A model generated the notes under the pieces. It saw only the letters and a program-made list of their open reading frames with translations, was not told where the DNA came from and searched no databases. Shown here in pieces: positions 1 through 8,257 of a DNA stretch of 64,000 nt (the first letter of the stretch is position 1; each line of letters opens with the position of its first letter). The position numbers were made by a program, and so were the translations under genes. Source of the stretch: Luteimonas gilva (GTDB lineage Bacteria; Pseudomonadota; Gammaproteobacteria; Xanthomonadales; Xanthomonadaceae); assembly GCF_005239095.1 (NCBI RefSeq), contig NZ_SZUA01000001.1, forward strand, positions 770,848-834,847, written 5' to 3'.

Positions 1-482
1 GCCGCGATCGCATCCAAATCGTGCCCGCGCGGCATCGCATGCTCGCGCCCGTACGCCGGCGCGGCGACGAAATCCGCGCCCGCGGCCTGCGCGGCCAAGG
101 CGTACACCGCGAAACCGTACTGCGAAGCGACAACGTCCGCGCCGGGAGCGGCGAAGACCTGCGCGAACTGCATCAACAGTTCGTGCGAGCCGTTGCCCAA
201 CAGGATCCGCGCTGCTTCGACGCCGTGCGTGGCGGCCAAAGCACGTTTCAAGTCTCCGCCCAGCGGATCCGGATAACGATGCAGATCGCCCATCGCGGCC
301 AGCACCGCTTCGCGTACGCGCGGGCTCGGGCCGTACGGATTCTCGTTGGAGCCGAGCTCGACCAATTCGCCGGCGCCGAAGCGGCGACGCAACGCGACCA
401 GGTCGTGTCCCGGATCGTAAGCCCGCAAGCGGCGGACGCCGGCGTGGGCGAGCCGCTCGAAATCGATACCGCCTGCGCTCAC
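1..482 (-). CDS. hisC: Histidinol-phosphate aminotransferase (N-terminal part, truncated by window edge)
   Basis: PLP enzyme that converts imidazole acetol phosphate and glutamate to histidinol phosphate; the same family can also transaminate aromatic keto acids. About 160 N-terminal residues are present. They include the family block GSNENPYGPSP near residue 42, a region ending GNGSHELL that belongs to the cofactor site, and FVAAPAYGREHAMPRGHDL at the window edge. The GTG start overlaps the pheA stop by 4 bases, so translation is probably coupled. Placement after serC and pheA suggests an aminotransferase shared by histidine and phenylalanine synthesis, which is inference. The catalytic lysine lies outside the window. 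Confidence 0.9.
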   Translation of the reverse strand, partial: MSAGGIDFERLAHAGVRRLRAYDPGHDLVALRRRFGAGELVELGSNENPYGPSPRVREAVLAAMGDLHRYPDPLGGDLKRALAATHGVEAARILLGNGSHELLMQFAQVFAAPGADVVASQYGFAVYALAAQAAGADFVAAPAYGREHAMPRGHDLDAIA

Positions 483-1627
483 AACACGGCGACCGGGTAC
501 GATCCCAGAACGCGCACGTCGCCCGCGCTTTCGCTCACTTCGGCCAGCGCATCGCGCAACGGCGATTCCTGCACGTGGCCGGCGACGTCGATGAAGAACG
601 CGTACTGCCACAAGCCGCCGTGCGCGGGCCGCGATTCGATCCGGTTCATGCTGATCCCGCGCCGCGCAAGCGGTTCGAGCACGCCGTACAGCGCGCCGGG
701 CCGGTCGCGGATGAAGACCAGCAGCGAAGTGCGATCGTGGCCGGACGGCGGGAACAGTTCGCGGCCGATGACCAAGAAGCGCGTGGTGTTGTCGGAGCGG
801 TCCTCGATCGGCCCCGCGATCGCCTTCAAGCCGTAAACTTGAGCCGCCGTTTCACCGGCGATCGCCGCGGCGTCGTCCGCGTTGCGCGCACGCCGCGCCG
901 CCTCCGCATTGCTCGACACCGGGATTTTTTCCGCTTTCGGCAGGTTCTGCCGCAACCAGCCGCTGCATTGCGCCAGCGACATCGGGTGCGAGTAGACGCG
1001 TTCGATGTCTTCGAGCCGGCCGCTGCGCGACAGCAGATGCTGGTGCACGCGCAGTTCGACTTCGCCGCAGATCGTCAACGGCGAAGTGAGGAACATGTCC
1101 AAGGTGGATTGGATCGTGCCCTGCCCCGAATTCTCCACCGGCACCACGCCGAAATCGGCGTGCTTGGCGGCCACTTCCTGGAACACTTCCTCGATGCTCG
1201 CCAGCGGCAAGCCCTTGGCCGAGTGGCCGAAGTGCTTGTGCACGGCTTGTTGCGAGAACGTGCCTTCGGGACCGAGATAACCGATCTTCAGCGGTTCCTG
1301 CTGCGCCAGGCAGGCGGACATGATTTCGCGGAACAAGCGCACCAGGGTCTCGTCGCCGAGCGGTCCATCGTTGCGGTCGACCACGCGGCGCAGCACTTGG
1401 GCTTCGCGTTCAGGCCGGTAGTAATCCACCGCGGCGGCGAGCTTGCCTTTCGCCTTGCCGACCTGCTGCGCCCACTGCGCGCGTTCGGCGATCAACTGCT
1501 GGATTTGCTGGTCGAGGCCGTCGATCTGGGCGCGGACCGCGGCCAGGTCGGGTTTGGTTTCAGCCGAAACCGTTTGCGCGGGTTTCGCGCTGGGTTTCTG
1601 TGGTTTGGCGGACTTCTTCTTGGTCAT
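479..1627 (-). CDS. pheA: Bifunctional chorismate mutase / prephenate dehydratase (P-protein)
   Basis: Catalyses chorismate to prephenate and prephenate to phenylpyruvate in phenylalanine synthesis, in the cytoplasm. The 382 residues show a Lys/Ala/Pro-rich N-terminal extension of about 26 residues, an AroQ-type chorismate mutase helix bundle (about 27-110), a prephenate dehydratase domain opening with YLGPEGTFS near 115 and carrying PVENSGQGT and the DNTTRF signature, and a C-terminal ACT domain (GALYGVL, ESRP) that in this family binds phenylalanine for feedback inhibition. Length is normal for P-proteins; the basic extension is unusual. It lies between serC and hisC on the same strand. Confidence 0.96.
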   Translation of the reverse strand: MTKKKSAKPQKPSAKPAQTVSAETKPDLAAVRAQIDGLDQQIQQLIAERAQWAQQVGKAKGKLAAAVDYYRPEREAQVLRRVVDRNDGPLGDETLVRLFREIMSACLAQQEPLKIGYLGPEGTFSQQAVHKHFGHSAKGLPLASIEEVFQEVAAKHADFGVVPVENSGQGTIQSTLDMFLTSPLTICGEVELRVHQHLLSRSGRLEDIERVYSHPMSLAQCSGWLRQNLPKAEKIPVSSNAEAARRARNADDAAAIAGETAAQVYGLKAIAGPIEDRSDNTTRFLVIGRELFPPSGHDRTSLLVFIRDRPGALYGVLEPLARRGISMNRIESRPAHGGLWQYAFFIDVAGHVQESPLRDALAEVSESAGDVRVLGSYPVAVL

Positions 1628-1710
1628 GGGAGAAGGGTCTCATGAACTCGGCCTGCGCGTGATACGCGGCGAAGTTATTTGGAAATGTCGTGACTGCCGT
1701 TCTTGGCGCC

Positions 1711-1792
1711 GCGCAGGACGATTCTCGAATCGTCCTGTGCGGCCATCCATGGCCGGGCGTTCGCGAACGCAGCCGGCGCCTATGCGCCGGCT
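1711..1792. repeat. Four consecutive inverted repeats between serC and pheA
   Basis: Four palindromes stand almost back to back in the 177-base serC-pheA gap: 1711-1740 (14-base arms with one mismatch around a TC loop), 1741-1754 (GGCCAT-CC-ATGGCC), 1757-1770 (GCGTTCGCGAACGC, perfect), and 1771-1792 (AGCCGGCGC arms with a CTAT loop). None is followed by a clear T-tract. They could attenuate or stabilise the serC-pheA-hisC transcript, or be short mobile palindromes. Confidence 0.7.
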
Positions 1793-1804
1793 AAGCGCGA
1801 CCGC

Positions 1805-2890
1805 TCACCCATGCCTCTCTCTAAAATCCCGCATGAAATCGACCAAGGCCTGCACACCTTCCACCGGCATCGCGTTGTAGATCGAGGCGCGCATGCCGCC
1901 GAGCGCGCGATGGCCCTTCAGCGCCATCAGGCCGGCCGCGGCCGACTCCTTCAAGAACGCCTTGTCCAGCGCCTCGTCGTACAGGAAGAACGGCACGTTC
2001 ATCCGCGAGCGCACGGCCGGGTCGACTTCGTTGCGGTAGAAGCCGCCGGATCCGTCGATCGCCGCGTACAGCATCTTCGACTTCTGCGCGTTGCGGCGCG
2101 CGAATTCCTGCACGCCGCCCTCGGCCAGCATCCACTTGAACGTCAGGCCGGCCAAATACCAGTTCCACGTCGGCGGCGTGTTGAGCATCGATTCGCCCTT
2201 CAGGTGCGAGCGGTAATCGAAGATGTCGGCGCGCGGCTGGCCGGCGCGTTCCAGCAATTCGCGGCGCACGATCACTACGGCGATGCCCACCGGCCCCAGA
2301 TTCTTCTGCGCGCCGGCGTAGATTAGGCCGTATTTCGACACGTCCAGCGGCTCGGAAGCGATGCTCGAGCTGAAATCTGCGAACAGCGGCACCGTGCCCA
2401 CCTTGGGCGTGTCGCGGAATTCGACGCCGTGGATGGTTTCGTTGGCGGTGATGTGGACGTAGGCCGCATCGTCGGACAACCGCCAGGTCGACGGATCGGG
2501 AATGTTGCGGAAACCGTCGGCTTCGCTGGTCGCGGCGATGCGCGCGTCGACGTATGGCTTGACCTGCTTGATCGCGGTCTTGCCCCAGTGGCCGCTGATC
2601 ACGTAATCCGCCGCTTGCCCCGGTTCGGCGAAATTCAGCGCGACCAGCGCCTGCTGCGCGGTCGCGCCGCCTTGCAGGAACAGTACCGCGTAGTCGTCGG
2701 GAATGCCGACCAGCTTGCGCAAATCCGCTTCGGCCTCGGCGGCTACGCCGATGAACTCCGGCCCGCGGTGGCTGAGCTCGACGATCGACGCGCCGACGCC
2801 GTGCCAATCCAGCATTTCGGCTTGGGCTTGGCGCAACACCGGTTCGGGCAGCATGGCAGGACCGGGGCTGAAGTTGAAAGCGCGGGACAT
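1805..2890 (-). CDS. serC: 3-phosphoserine/phosphohydroxythreonine transaminase
   Basis: PLP-dependent aminotransferase converting 3-phosphohydroxypyruvate to phosphoserine, and in the pyridoxine route the 4-phosphohydroxythreonine step. The 361 residues begin [19 protein letters not shown], the classic SerC N-terminus. LSHRGPEF is near residue 45, and the PLP lysine lies in [12 protein letters not shown] near residue 198. The open frame runs on upstream for about 340 codons, but that part is low-complexity and arginine-rich, so the ATG at 2890 is the start. First gene of the serC-pheA-hisC set; an inverted repeat lies upstream at 2941-3022. Confidence 0.96.
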   Translation of the reverse strand: MSRAFNFSPGPAMLPEPVLRQAQAEMLDWHGVGASIVELSHRGPEFIGVAAEAEADLRKLVGIPDDYAVLFLQGGATAQQALVALNFAEPGQAADYVISGHWGKTAIKQVKPYVDARIAATSEADGFRNIPDPSTWRLSDDAAYVHITANETIHGVEFRDTPKVGTVPLFADFSSSIASEPLDVSKYGLIYAGAQKNLGPVGIAVVIVRRELLERAGQPRADIFDYRSHLKGESMLNTPPTWNWYLAGLTFKWMLAEGGVQEFARRNAQKSKMLYAAIDGSGGFYRNEVDPAVRSRMNVPFFLYDEALDKAFLKESAAAGLMALKGHRALGGMRASIYNAMPVEGVQALVDFMRDFRERHG

Positions 2891-2940
2891 CGCAGGCTCC
2901 GTCGTGGGGTCGGGCCTAGTATGCCGCAGTGCAGCACGGC

Positions 2941-3022
2941 TTGTGGGAGCAGCTTCAGCCGCGAGCTTTTCCGGTCGCGATGGTCCGGCGGGAAGAGCTC
3001 GCGGCTGAAGCCGCTTCCACAA
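2941..3022. repeat. Long inverted repeat, REP/REPIN-like family, copy 1
   Basis: Two imperfect arms, TTGTGGGAGCAGCTTCAGCC and its reverse complement, enclose a variable centre of about 30 bases. Each arm also carries its own small hairpin (GCTTCAGC type). Copies of the same element lie at 4220, 6376, 8169, 36445 and 54742. This copy is between the 3' end of the FHA gene and the 5' end of serC. Confidence 0.85.
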
Positions 3023-3039
3023 AAAAAGTAGAGGTGGGC

Positions 3040-3849
3040 CTACTTGGGCCCGAACCAGAACAGCGCCGCGATGGCTGCGGCCAACAGCGCCGCGGCCAAC
3101 AACAGCCAGGGCAAGCGCCAGCCCGAGCCGGCGGACCCGCGCGCTTGGACGGCATCGGCGGCCTGCCGATTCGGCGCGTTCGGCTCGGCCTGCGCGGCCG
3201 GAGCGCGCGAAGGCGCTTCGATCACGAAGCGGTGGTAGGCGTCGAAAACGATTTGGTCGCCGGGCGAAAGCACGGTTTCGCGCACGCGTTCGCCGTTGAC
3301 CACGCTGCCTTCGTAGGAGCCTAGATCGCGCAGCACCACTCGATCGCCGTGCAGCTCCAAGCGGGCGTGGCGATCGGCGAAGGCCGGGTCGTCGATGCGG
3401 ATGTCCGATTGTTCCAGCCGGCCCACGACACGGGGCCGGTCGAGGGTGAAGCAACGTCCGTGGTATTGGCCGCCGACGCCGCGCAACACCACCCGCAAAT
3501 TGCCGCTGCCGTCGGCCGGAGCGCTGGCCAGTTCGCGCGGCAGGCCGTCGACTACGCCGGGACCGACCAGGACCATTTCGATGCCTTCGACGTGGACGCT
3601 GTCGCCCAGCCGCAACATGGTCATGTGCAGCACCGGACGGCCGTTGACGTGCACGCCGCGGATGCCGTCGGCCACCGCCAGCCATACGCCGCGGCGGTCC
3701 ACGCAGAACTGGACCAAGGAGTCCTGGGCCGACTCCACCACGCCGATCGCCCGGTCGTGGTAAGGATCGCGGCCGATGCCATGCACGCCCATGCCGATCG
3801 GGATGTCGGGGTGGTCGTGGCTCGGAAATCGCAGTCTCAGTTCGTTCAC
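3040..3849 (-). CDS. FHA-domain protein with C-terminal membrane anchor
   Basis: Phosphothreonine-recognition type protein of 269 residues. A degenerate first FHA-like segment spans about residues 15-95 (GIGRDP early, VNGRP and LRLGD later). A clearer FHA domain covers about 115-200 ([24 protein letters not shown]); the usual Ser and His positions are altered. An Ala/Pro linker leads to a single hydrophobic helix at the extreme C-terminus ([20 protein letters not shown]), so the FHA part should face the cytoplasm. The GTG start at 3849 was chosen because the first FHA segment begins just after it. No kinase or secretion gene is adjacent, so the partner is unknown. Confidence 0.8.
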   Translation of the reverse strand: MNELRLRFPSHDHPDIPIGMGVHGIGRDPYHDRAIGVVESAQDSLVQFCVDRRGVWLAVADGIRGVHVNGRPVLHMTMLRLGDSVHVEGIEMVLVGPGVVDGLPRELASAPADGSGNLRVVLRGVGGQYHGRCFTLDRPRVVGRLEQSDIRIDDPAFADRHARLELHGDRVVLRDLGSYEGSVVNGERVRETVLSPGDQIVFDAYHRFVIEAPSRAPAAQAEPNAPNRQAADAVQARGSAGSGWRLPWLLLAAALLAAAIAALFWFGPK

Positions 3850-3933
3850 GCCGCGCAATCTTACATGGCCTCGCGCTTGGATCGAGCCCGGGGCGGCCCC
3901 ACAATGCCGGCCACAGACCACCGGAGCGGCCGC

Positions 3934-4209
3934 ATGCCCAGTATCGACATCCGCCACGCGCACACGCTGACGCCGGCGAAGGCGCGCAAGGCCGTGCAGG
4001 AAGTCGCCGACAAACTGGCCGAACGCTTCGGCATCGACTACGAGTGGGACGAGGACACCCTGAACTTCAGCCGCTCCGGCGTGGACGGCAAGATCGACCT
4101 GAAGCCCAAGCACCTTCGGGTCAGCGCTCAGCTGGGTTTCCTGCTGTCGGCGTTGAAGGGGCCGATCGAGGCGGAGATCCGCCGCGTGCTGGAAGAGCGC
4201 TTCAAATAA
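3934..4209 (+). CDS. Polyhydroxyalkanoic acid system family protein (PHA granule region)
   Basis: Small 91-residue protein resembling the family encoded beside PHA granule genes. It begins [20 protein letters not shown], continues with [20 protein letters not shown], and then has [24 protein letters not shown], the usual arrangement of helix followed by beta strands. The start at 3934 follows a GGAG motif about ten bases upstream. The biochemical role of the family is not settled. The phasins at 6535 and 12165 support a granule-related role here. Confidence 0.82.
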   Translation: MPSIDIRHAHTLTPAKARKAVQEVADKLAERFGIDYEWDEDTLNFSRSGVDGKIDLKPKHLRVSAQLGFLLSALKGPIEAEIRRVLEERFK

Positions 4210-4219
4210 GCCTTTGCTT

Positions 4220-4306
4220 TTGTGGGAGCGGCTTCAGCCGCGAGCTCTTCTTTTAGGTCGCAGCGACCTGCGGCAAAAAAGCTCGCGGCTGAAGCCGCTC
4301 CCACAA
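4220..4306. repeat. Long inverted repeat, REP/REPIN-like family, copy 2
   Basis: Near-perfect arms TGTGGGAGCGGCTTCAGCCG and complement around a centre of about 35 bases, between two convergent gene ends (stops at 4209 and 4310). It could act as a bidirectional transcript end, but it is repeated elsewhere and is better seen as a dispersed element. Confidence 0.9.
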
Positions 4307-4309
4307 AGT

Positions 4310-5026
4310 TCAAGAACCGAACGGATCCGGATCGCCCGCGAACAACCGCCACGAGACCTCGCGTTCGTTGCGGTCGATCCTTTCGAGGAAAACGCGCGCA
4401 TCCCCCAGCCCCGCGAACGCGGCGAAACCCCGCTCCAAAAATCCCTGCAATTCGCCGAGTCCGGCGGCCTTCGCCGGCCCGCGCGACAGCTTGAGCAGGG
4501 CAGATACGCCCGGCATGCGCAAGGCGCCGGCCAGGCCGCGTCCGACGTCGCCGATCAGGTCGATCTGATGCGCACGCAGCCGCGGCAAGCCGACGTCGCG
4601 ATAGATCCGGGCATACAACGCGGCATCCAGCCGCTTACGCGCGGGCGCCAGCCGTTCCAGCGCTTCGGCCAGGCGCAAATCGAAGGCGTGGGTGAGCGCG
4701 CCCAGCTCGATCCCGTCCGCCACCGTCTGCAGCAAAGCGCCGGGCAGCAGGCGCTGCATCATCGGCAGCACCTTGGCGATGTCGGCGTCGCGACGGCTGA
4801 AATCGTGCTCGCCGTAGACGTCGTTGAGGAAGAAATGCGCCGCCGGCGCGCTGCGCGGGTCGTCGAGGAAACTGGCGAAGCTGTCCTCCAGCCGCTGCGC
4901 CTGCCAGCGCCGCACTTCGGGCAGCCAGCGCGAACGGTTGCGCGGTTCGCGCCGCGGATCGTGCAGGGCCTGATGGCAAGCGAGCCGGCGCTGCAGGCGC
5001 GGGACGACGGAGCGTGGCCGGGACAT
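4310..5026 (-). CDS. FFLEELY-motif protein, function unknown
   Basis: Cytoplasmic protein of 238 residues, mostly helical and without a signal peptide. It carries FFLNDVYGEHDFSRRD near residue 65, matching the FFLEELY motif that names this uncharacterised proteobacterial family, preceded by a segment with several Trp and Arg residues (WLPEVRRWQAQRLEDSF). The start at 5026 is the first ATG. It is convergent with the PHA-region gene at 3934 and divergent from the patatin gene at 5114, with an 87-base gap that must hold both promoters. The role is unknown. Confidence 0.8.
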   Translation of the reverse strand: MSRPRSVVPRLQRRLACHQALHDPRREPRNRSRWLPEVRRWQAQRLEDSFASFLDDPRSAPAAHFFLNDVYGEHDFSRRDADIAKVLPMMQRLLPGALLQTVADGIELGALTHAFDLRLAEALERLAPARKRLDAALYARIYRDVGLPRLRAHQIDLIGDVGRGLAGALRMPGVSALLKLSRGPAKAAGLGELQGFLERGFAAFAGLGDARVFLERIDRNEREVSWRLFAGDPDPFGS

Positions 5027-5113
5027 CGGCGGACTTTAGCGGATCGGCCAGGCAGACAGTGTCGGCGGCGGACGATCGGCTAAACTCGCCGCAACTCCGC
5101 CGCGCGATCTTCG

Positions 5114-6370
5114 ATGCTGCTCCTCCACACGGCCCGCAAACGGCCCAAGCCTTCCCGCGCTGCGCCGAAGATCGGCCTGGCCATCGCCGGCGGCGGCCCG
5201 ATCGGCGGCATGTACGAGCTGGGCGCGCTGCGCGCGTTGGACGAAGCCCTGGACGGGCTGGACCTGACCCGGCTGGATTGCTATGTCGGCGTCAGTTCCG
5301 GCGCCTTCCTCGCCGCCGGGCTGGCGAACCGGATGAGCACGGCCGAGATGTGCCGGATCTTCATCACCGGCAACAGCGACGACGTCGAATTCCGGCCCGA
5401 AACTTTTCTGCGCCCGGCGATCCTGGAATACCTGCGCCGCGCCTCCAACCTGCCGCGCCTGGTCGCCGAATGGTGGCGCGAACTGCTGTTTTCGCCCGGC
5501 GAAGCGCGCTGGGCCGATCTGATCACCCGCTTCGGCGGCCTGGTCCCCACCGGTTTGTTCGACAACAGCGAGGTCGAGCGCTTTCTGCGCGAAGTGTTCG
5601 AACGCCGCGGCCGCAGCAACGATTTCCGCGAACTCGGACGGCCGCTGTACGTGGTCGCCGTGGACTTGGACAGCGGCGAAGCGGTGCGTTTCGGCGGACC
5701 GGGCTGGGACGACGTGCCGATCTCGCACGCCGTGCAGGCCAGCGCCGCCCTGCCCGGCTTGTATCCGCCGGTGGAAGTGCGCGGCCGCCATTTCGTCGAC
5801 GGCGCGCTGCGCCGGACGATGCACGCATCGGTCTTGCTCGAGCGCGGCGTCGACCTGATGCTGGGGATCAACCCGCTGGTGCCTTTCGACGCCAGCCGCG
5901 CGCGCCCGGCCGGCGGCGAGCGCGATCCGCTGGGATTGGCCAGCGGCGGCTTGCCCGCGGTGCTGTCGCAGACCTTCCGCACCATGCTTCAGTCGCGCAT
6001 GGAAATCGGCCTGGCCAAGTACGCGCAGCAATATCCGGACGTCGACCAATTGGTGTTCGAACCGAACGCCGACGACAGCGAATTGTTCTTCACCAATCTC
6101 TTCAGCTTCTCATCGCGGCACCGGGTGTGCCAGCTGGCCTACCGCAACACGCTGGCCGACCTGCGCCAACGCGCGGACACGCTGCGCCCGCTGCTGGCCG
6201 CGCACGGCATCCGCTTGCGCGACGAGATCCTGGACGACCCGCGCCGCTCGATCCTGGACGGCCTGGACGTGCCGCCGCGCATGACCGAAACCACCGCGCG
6301 CCTGCGTCGCGCGCTGGACGACGTGGACCAGATCGTCGCGACCGAACGCGCCCGCCGCCGCGCGCGCTGA
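5114..6370 (+). CDS. Patatin-like phospholipase
   Basis: Predicted acyl hydrolase with a Ser-Asp dyad, 418 residues. The oxyanion-hole loop GGGPIGGMYELGAL is near residue 30, the nucleophile elbow GVSSG near 60, and the catalytic Asp is in FVDGALR near 235, the DG[GA] motif. No signal peptide is evident; the N-terminus is short and basic (HTARKRPKPSR), so a cytoplasmic or peripheral location is likely. The substrate could be phospholipid, a neutral acyl ester or a granule lipid; granule-protein genes nearby favour storage-lipid turnover, which is inference. An REP-like element follows the stop. Confidence 0.88.
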   Translation: MLLLHTARKRPKPSRAAPKIGLAIAGGGPIGGMYELGALRALDEALDGLDLTRLDCYVGVSSGAFLAAGLANRMSTAEMCRIFITGNSDDVEFRPETFLRPAILEYLRRASNLPRLVAEWWRELLFSPGEARWADLITRFGGLVPTGLFDNSEVERFLREVFERRGRSNDFRELGRPLYVVAVDLDSGEAVRFGGPGWDDVPISHAVQASAALPGLYPPVEVRGRHFVDGALRRTMHASVLLERGVDLMLGINPLVPFDASRARPAGGERDPLGLASGGLPAVLSQTFRTMLQSRMEIGLAKYAQQYPDVDQLVFEPNADDSELFFTNLFSFSSRHRVCQLAYRNTLADLRQRADTLRPLLAAHGIRLRDEILDDPRRSILDGLDVPPRMTETTARLRRALDDVDQIVATERARRRAR

Positions 6371-6375
6371 CGCCC

Positions 6376-6456
6376 CTGTGGGAGCGGCTTCAGCCGCGAG
6401 CTCTTACCGCGCGCCGCGGCCTGAAGCAAAAAGCTCGCGGCTAAGCCGCTCCCACA
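6376..6456. repeat. Long inverted repeat, REP/REPIN-like family, copy 3
   Basis: Arms GTGGGAGCGGCTTCAGCCGC and an almost complementary right arm with one base missing (CGGCTAAGCCGC). It starts six bases after the patatin stop codon. Confidence 0.88.
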
Positions 6457-6534
6457 AAAAAGATGGCCTTGGTGTGAATGCTCTAGACAGCGCGGCGAGA
6501 CTGCGGGGCACTCCATCAACGCGCCTCGGATCCC

Positions 6535-7053
6535 ATGGCCAAGTTCAAGAAAGCGTCGAAGAAGAAAGCCGGCAGCGGCGGCGCCAGCGCCCAGGCGCAG
6601 GCCGAACGCCTGTCCAGCACCCTCAGCGAATCGGCGCAGCAAATCTGGCTGGCCGGCGTCGGCGCTTTCGGCCGCGCCCAGGCCGAAGGCACCAAGCTGT
6701 TCGAAGGGCTGGTGAAGGAAGGCCTGTCGCTCGAGCAGACCGCGCGCAAGTTCGCCGGCGGCCGCGCCGACGCCGTCCGCGATGCGGTCGAGAACCGCGT
6801 CGGCCAAGCGCGCGAACGCGCCGCCGATACCTGGGACAAACTGGAAAAAGTGTTCGAAGACCGCGTCCAGCGCGCGCTGACCAAGCTTGGCGTGCCGGGC
6901 CGCGACGATCTGAACGCTTTGATCGACCGCGTCGATGCGCTCAACGCGGAATTGCGCAAGGTCAACGGTTCGTCCGCTCCGCGCAAGGCCAGCGCGAAGA
7001 AGGCGGCGCCGCGCAAGACTCCCCGCAAGTCGCCTGCGCGCAAGCAGGCGTAA
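6535..7053 (+). CDS. Phasin (PHA granule-associated protein) with basic tail
   Basis: Amphipathic coiled-coil protein of 172 residues of the granule-associated phasin family. The core has QIWLAGVGAFGRAQAEGTKL near residue 40 and LVKEGLSLEQ after it, typical of the family, then a heptad-rich region up to about 140. The last 30 residues are Lys/Ala/Pro repeats (KKAAPRKTPRKSPARK), like the histone-H1-like tail of Pseudomonas PhaF, which binds DNA and helps distribute granules at division. The lysine-rich start (MAKFKKASKKK) is also basic. No PHA synthase gene is in the window. Confidence 0.88.
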   Translation: MAKFKKASKKKAGSGGASAQAQAERLSSTLSESAQQIWLAGVGAFGRAQAEGTKLFEGLVKEGLSLEQTARKFAGGRADAVRDAVENRVGQARERAADTWDKLEKVFEDRVQRALTKLGVPGRDDLNALIDRVDALNAELRKVNGSSAPRKASAKKAAPRKTPRKSPARKQA

Positions 7054-7213
7054 CGGCCGCGGCGGGCCTATCCGCCGCACGCTTCAGCCCGCCAGTCCAC
7101 ACGAAGTTCGAGGCTCCCCTCCCCCTCACGACTTCGGACTGGCGGGCTTCTCATTTGTCCGGCCCGTCACCTGCCCCGCGTTATAGTGTGCGACGGGCAA
7201 ATGGGGGATAGGG

Positions 7214-8161
7214 ATGACGCCGGTCGTGCTGGGATTGCTGTGCGCGCTGATCGTGGCGATCGCCGCCGCCTTCTATTTCTGGGTGCTGCGCAGGCGCCAG
7301 GACGAATCCATCGAAGGCGTGCGCAGCCTCAATGCGATGCGCTGGCGCGAATTCGCCGGCGTCGTCCTGGAGATGATGCTGCGCCGCGGTTATCTCGCGG
7401 CCGAAGCGCATCCGCTGGGCAGCGGCGACCAATCCGACATCCTGCTCAAACGCGACGGCGTGCTGTACGTGCTCTCGTGCAAGCACGGCTCGGCCTATCG
7501 GCTCGGCGCTCAGGCGGTCGACGAATTGGCCAATGCCTTGCGCATGAACGACGCCGCCGGCGGATTGCTGGTCACCCCCGGCGTTTTCGCGCCCGACGCC
7601 TATCCGCACGCCAAGCCGCAGCGGATCGAATTGATCGACGGCAAGGCCATCTGGCCGGAAGCCGCGCCGCTGATGTCGGAAGCCGTGCAGTCGCAGGTGC
7701 GCAACTATGCCGCCGCCCGCGCCAAGCGCGGCTTGGGTTTGGGATTGGCGGCAGCCTTGGTCGCCGGCATCGCGGTCGCCTTGCTGGTGCCGCGCGCCGG
7801 AGACAACGAAGCGCCTGCCGTTGCCGCCGAAACGGCCGCGCCTGCGCCGTCCGCGGCCAAAGCCGAGTCCTCGCCTTCGCCTGCCGCACCCGTTTCTGCG
7901 GCCATCCCCACTGCGGAGCAATCCGAACAAAGGCGCTCGGACGTGGCCGGCGCCATCGCCGCTCTGCCCGGCGTCGAACGCGCGATCTGGTCGACCCAGT
8001 CCACGCTCGCGCTCGATATCGGCAACGAACGTCCGGACCTGTGGAAAGGCGTCTGCGGCATCCTGGATCGCTACGAGGAATTGCGCGCGACCCGCGTGCA
8101 GATCAACCCGCCGCCGGGCAGCGGCGCGCCGGTGCGGTTCCGGCAGTGCCATACCTACTGA
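7214..8161 (+). CDS. Membrane protein with Mrr/restriction-endonuclease-like domain
   Basis: 315-residue protein with an N-terminal membrane helix (LGLLCALIVAIAAAFYFWVL), a cytoplasmic segment of about 110 residues resembling the Mrr-type PD-(D/E)xK fold (WREFAGVVLEMMLRRGY, then SDILLKRDGVLYVLSCKHG), a second membrane helix near 180 (GLGLGLAAALVAGIAVALLV), an Ala/Pro linker and a C-terminal domain of about 85 residues. The Asp and the final Lys of the nuclease motif are present, but the usual Glu/Gln before Lys is Ser (S-C-K), so activity is uncertain. There is no methyltransferase or specificity gene nearby, so a restriction system is not supported. Confidence 0.75.
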   Translation: MTPVVLGLLCALIVAIAAAFYFWVLRRRQDESIEGVRSLNAMRWREFAGVVLEMMLRRGYLAAEAHPLGSGDQSDILLKRDGVLYVLSCKHGSAYRLGAQAVDELANALRMNDAAGGLLVTPGVFAPDAYPHAKPQRIELIDGKAIWPEAAPLMSEAVQSQVRNYAAARAKRGLGLGLAAALVAGIAVALLVPRAGDNEAPAVAAETAAPAPSAAKAESSPSPAAPVSAAIPTAEQSEQRRSDVAGAIAALPGVERAIWSTQSTLALDIGNERPDLWKGVCGILDRYEELRATRVQINPPPGSGAPVRFRQCHTY

Positions 8162-8168
8162 CCCGACT

Positions 8169-8249
8169 TTGTAGGAGCGGCTTCAGTCGCGAGCTTTCAT
8201 GGCGCAGTGACCTGATCGAAAGAGCTCGCGGCTGAAGCCGCTCCCACAA
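8169..8249. repeat. Long inverted repeat, REP/REPIN-like family, copy 4
   Basis: Arms TTGTAGGAGCGGCTTCAGTC and AGAGCTCGCGGCTGAAGCCG. It fills the gap between convergent stops at 8161 and 8258. The left arm has diverged at two positions from copies 2 and 5. Confidence 0.88.
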
Positions 8250-8257
8250 CACCTACA

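Noticed and set aside
575-1645. Long plus-strand frame opposite pheA
   Set aside because: Arginine-rich translation without domain features; a shadow of the real minus-strand gene, as are the other long frames opposite genes in this G+C-rich sequence.
2891-3904. N-terminal extension of serC
   Set aside because: The frame is open but Arg/Pro rich, crosses an inverted repeat and lies over the FHA gene in another frame; family N-terminus is at 2890.
7214-8161. Restriction-modification system
   Set aside because: Only a diverged nuclease-like domain is present, with no methyltransferase or specificity gene near it.
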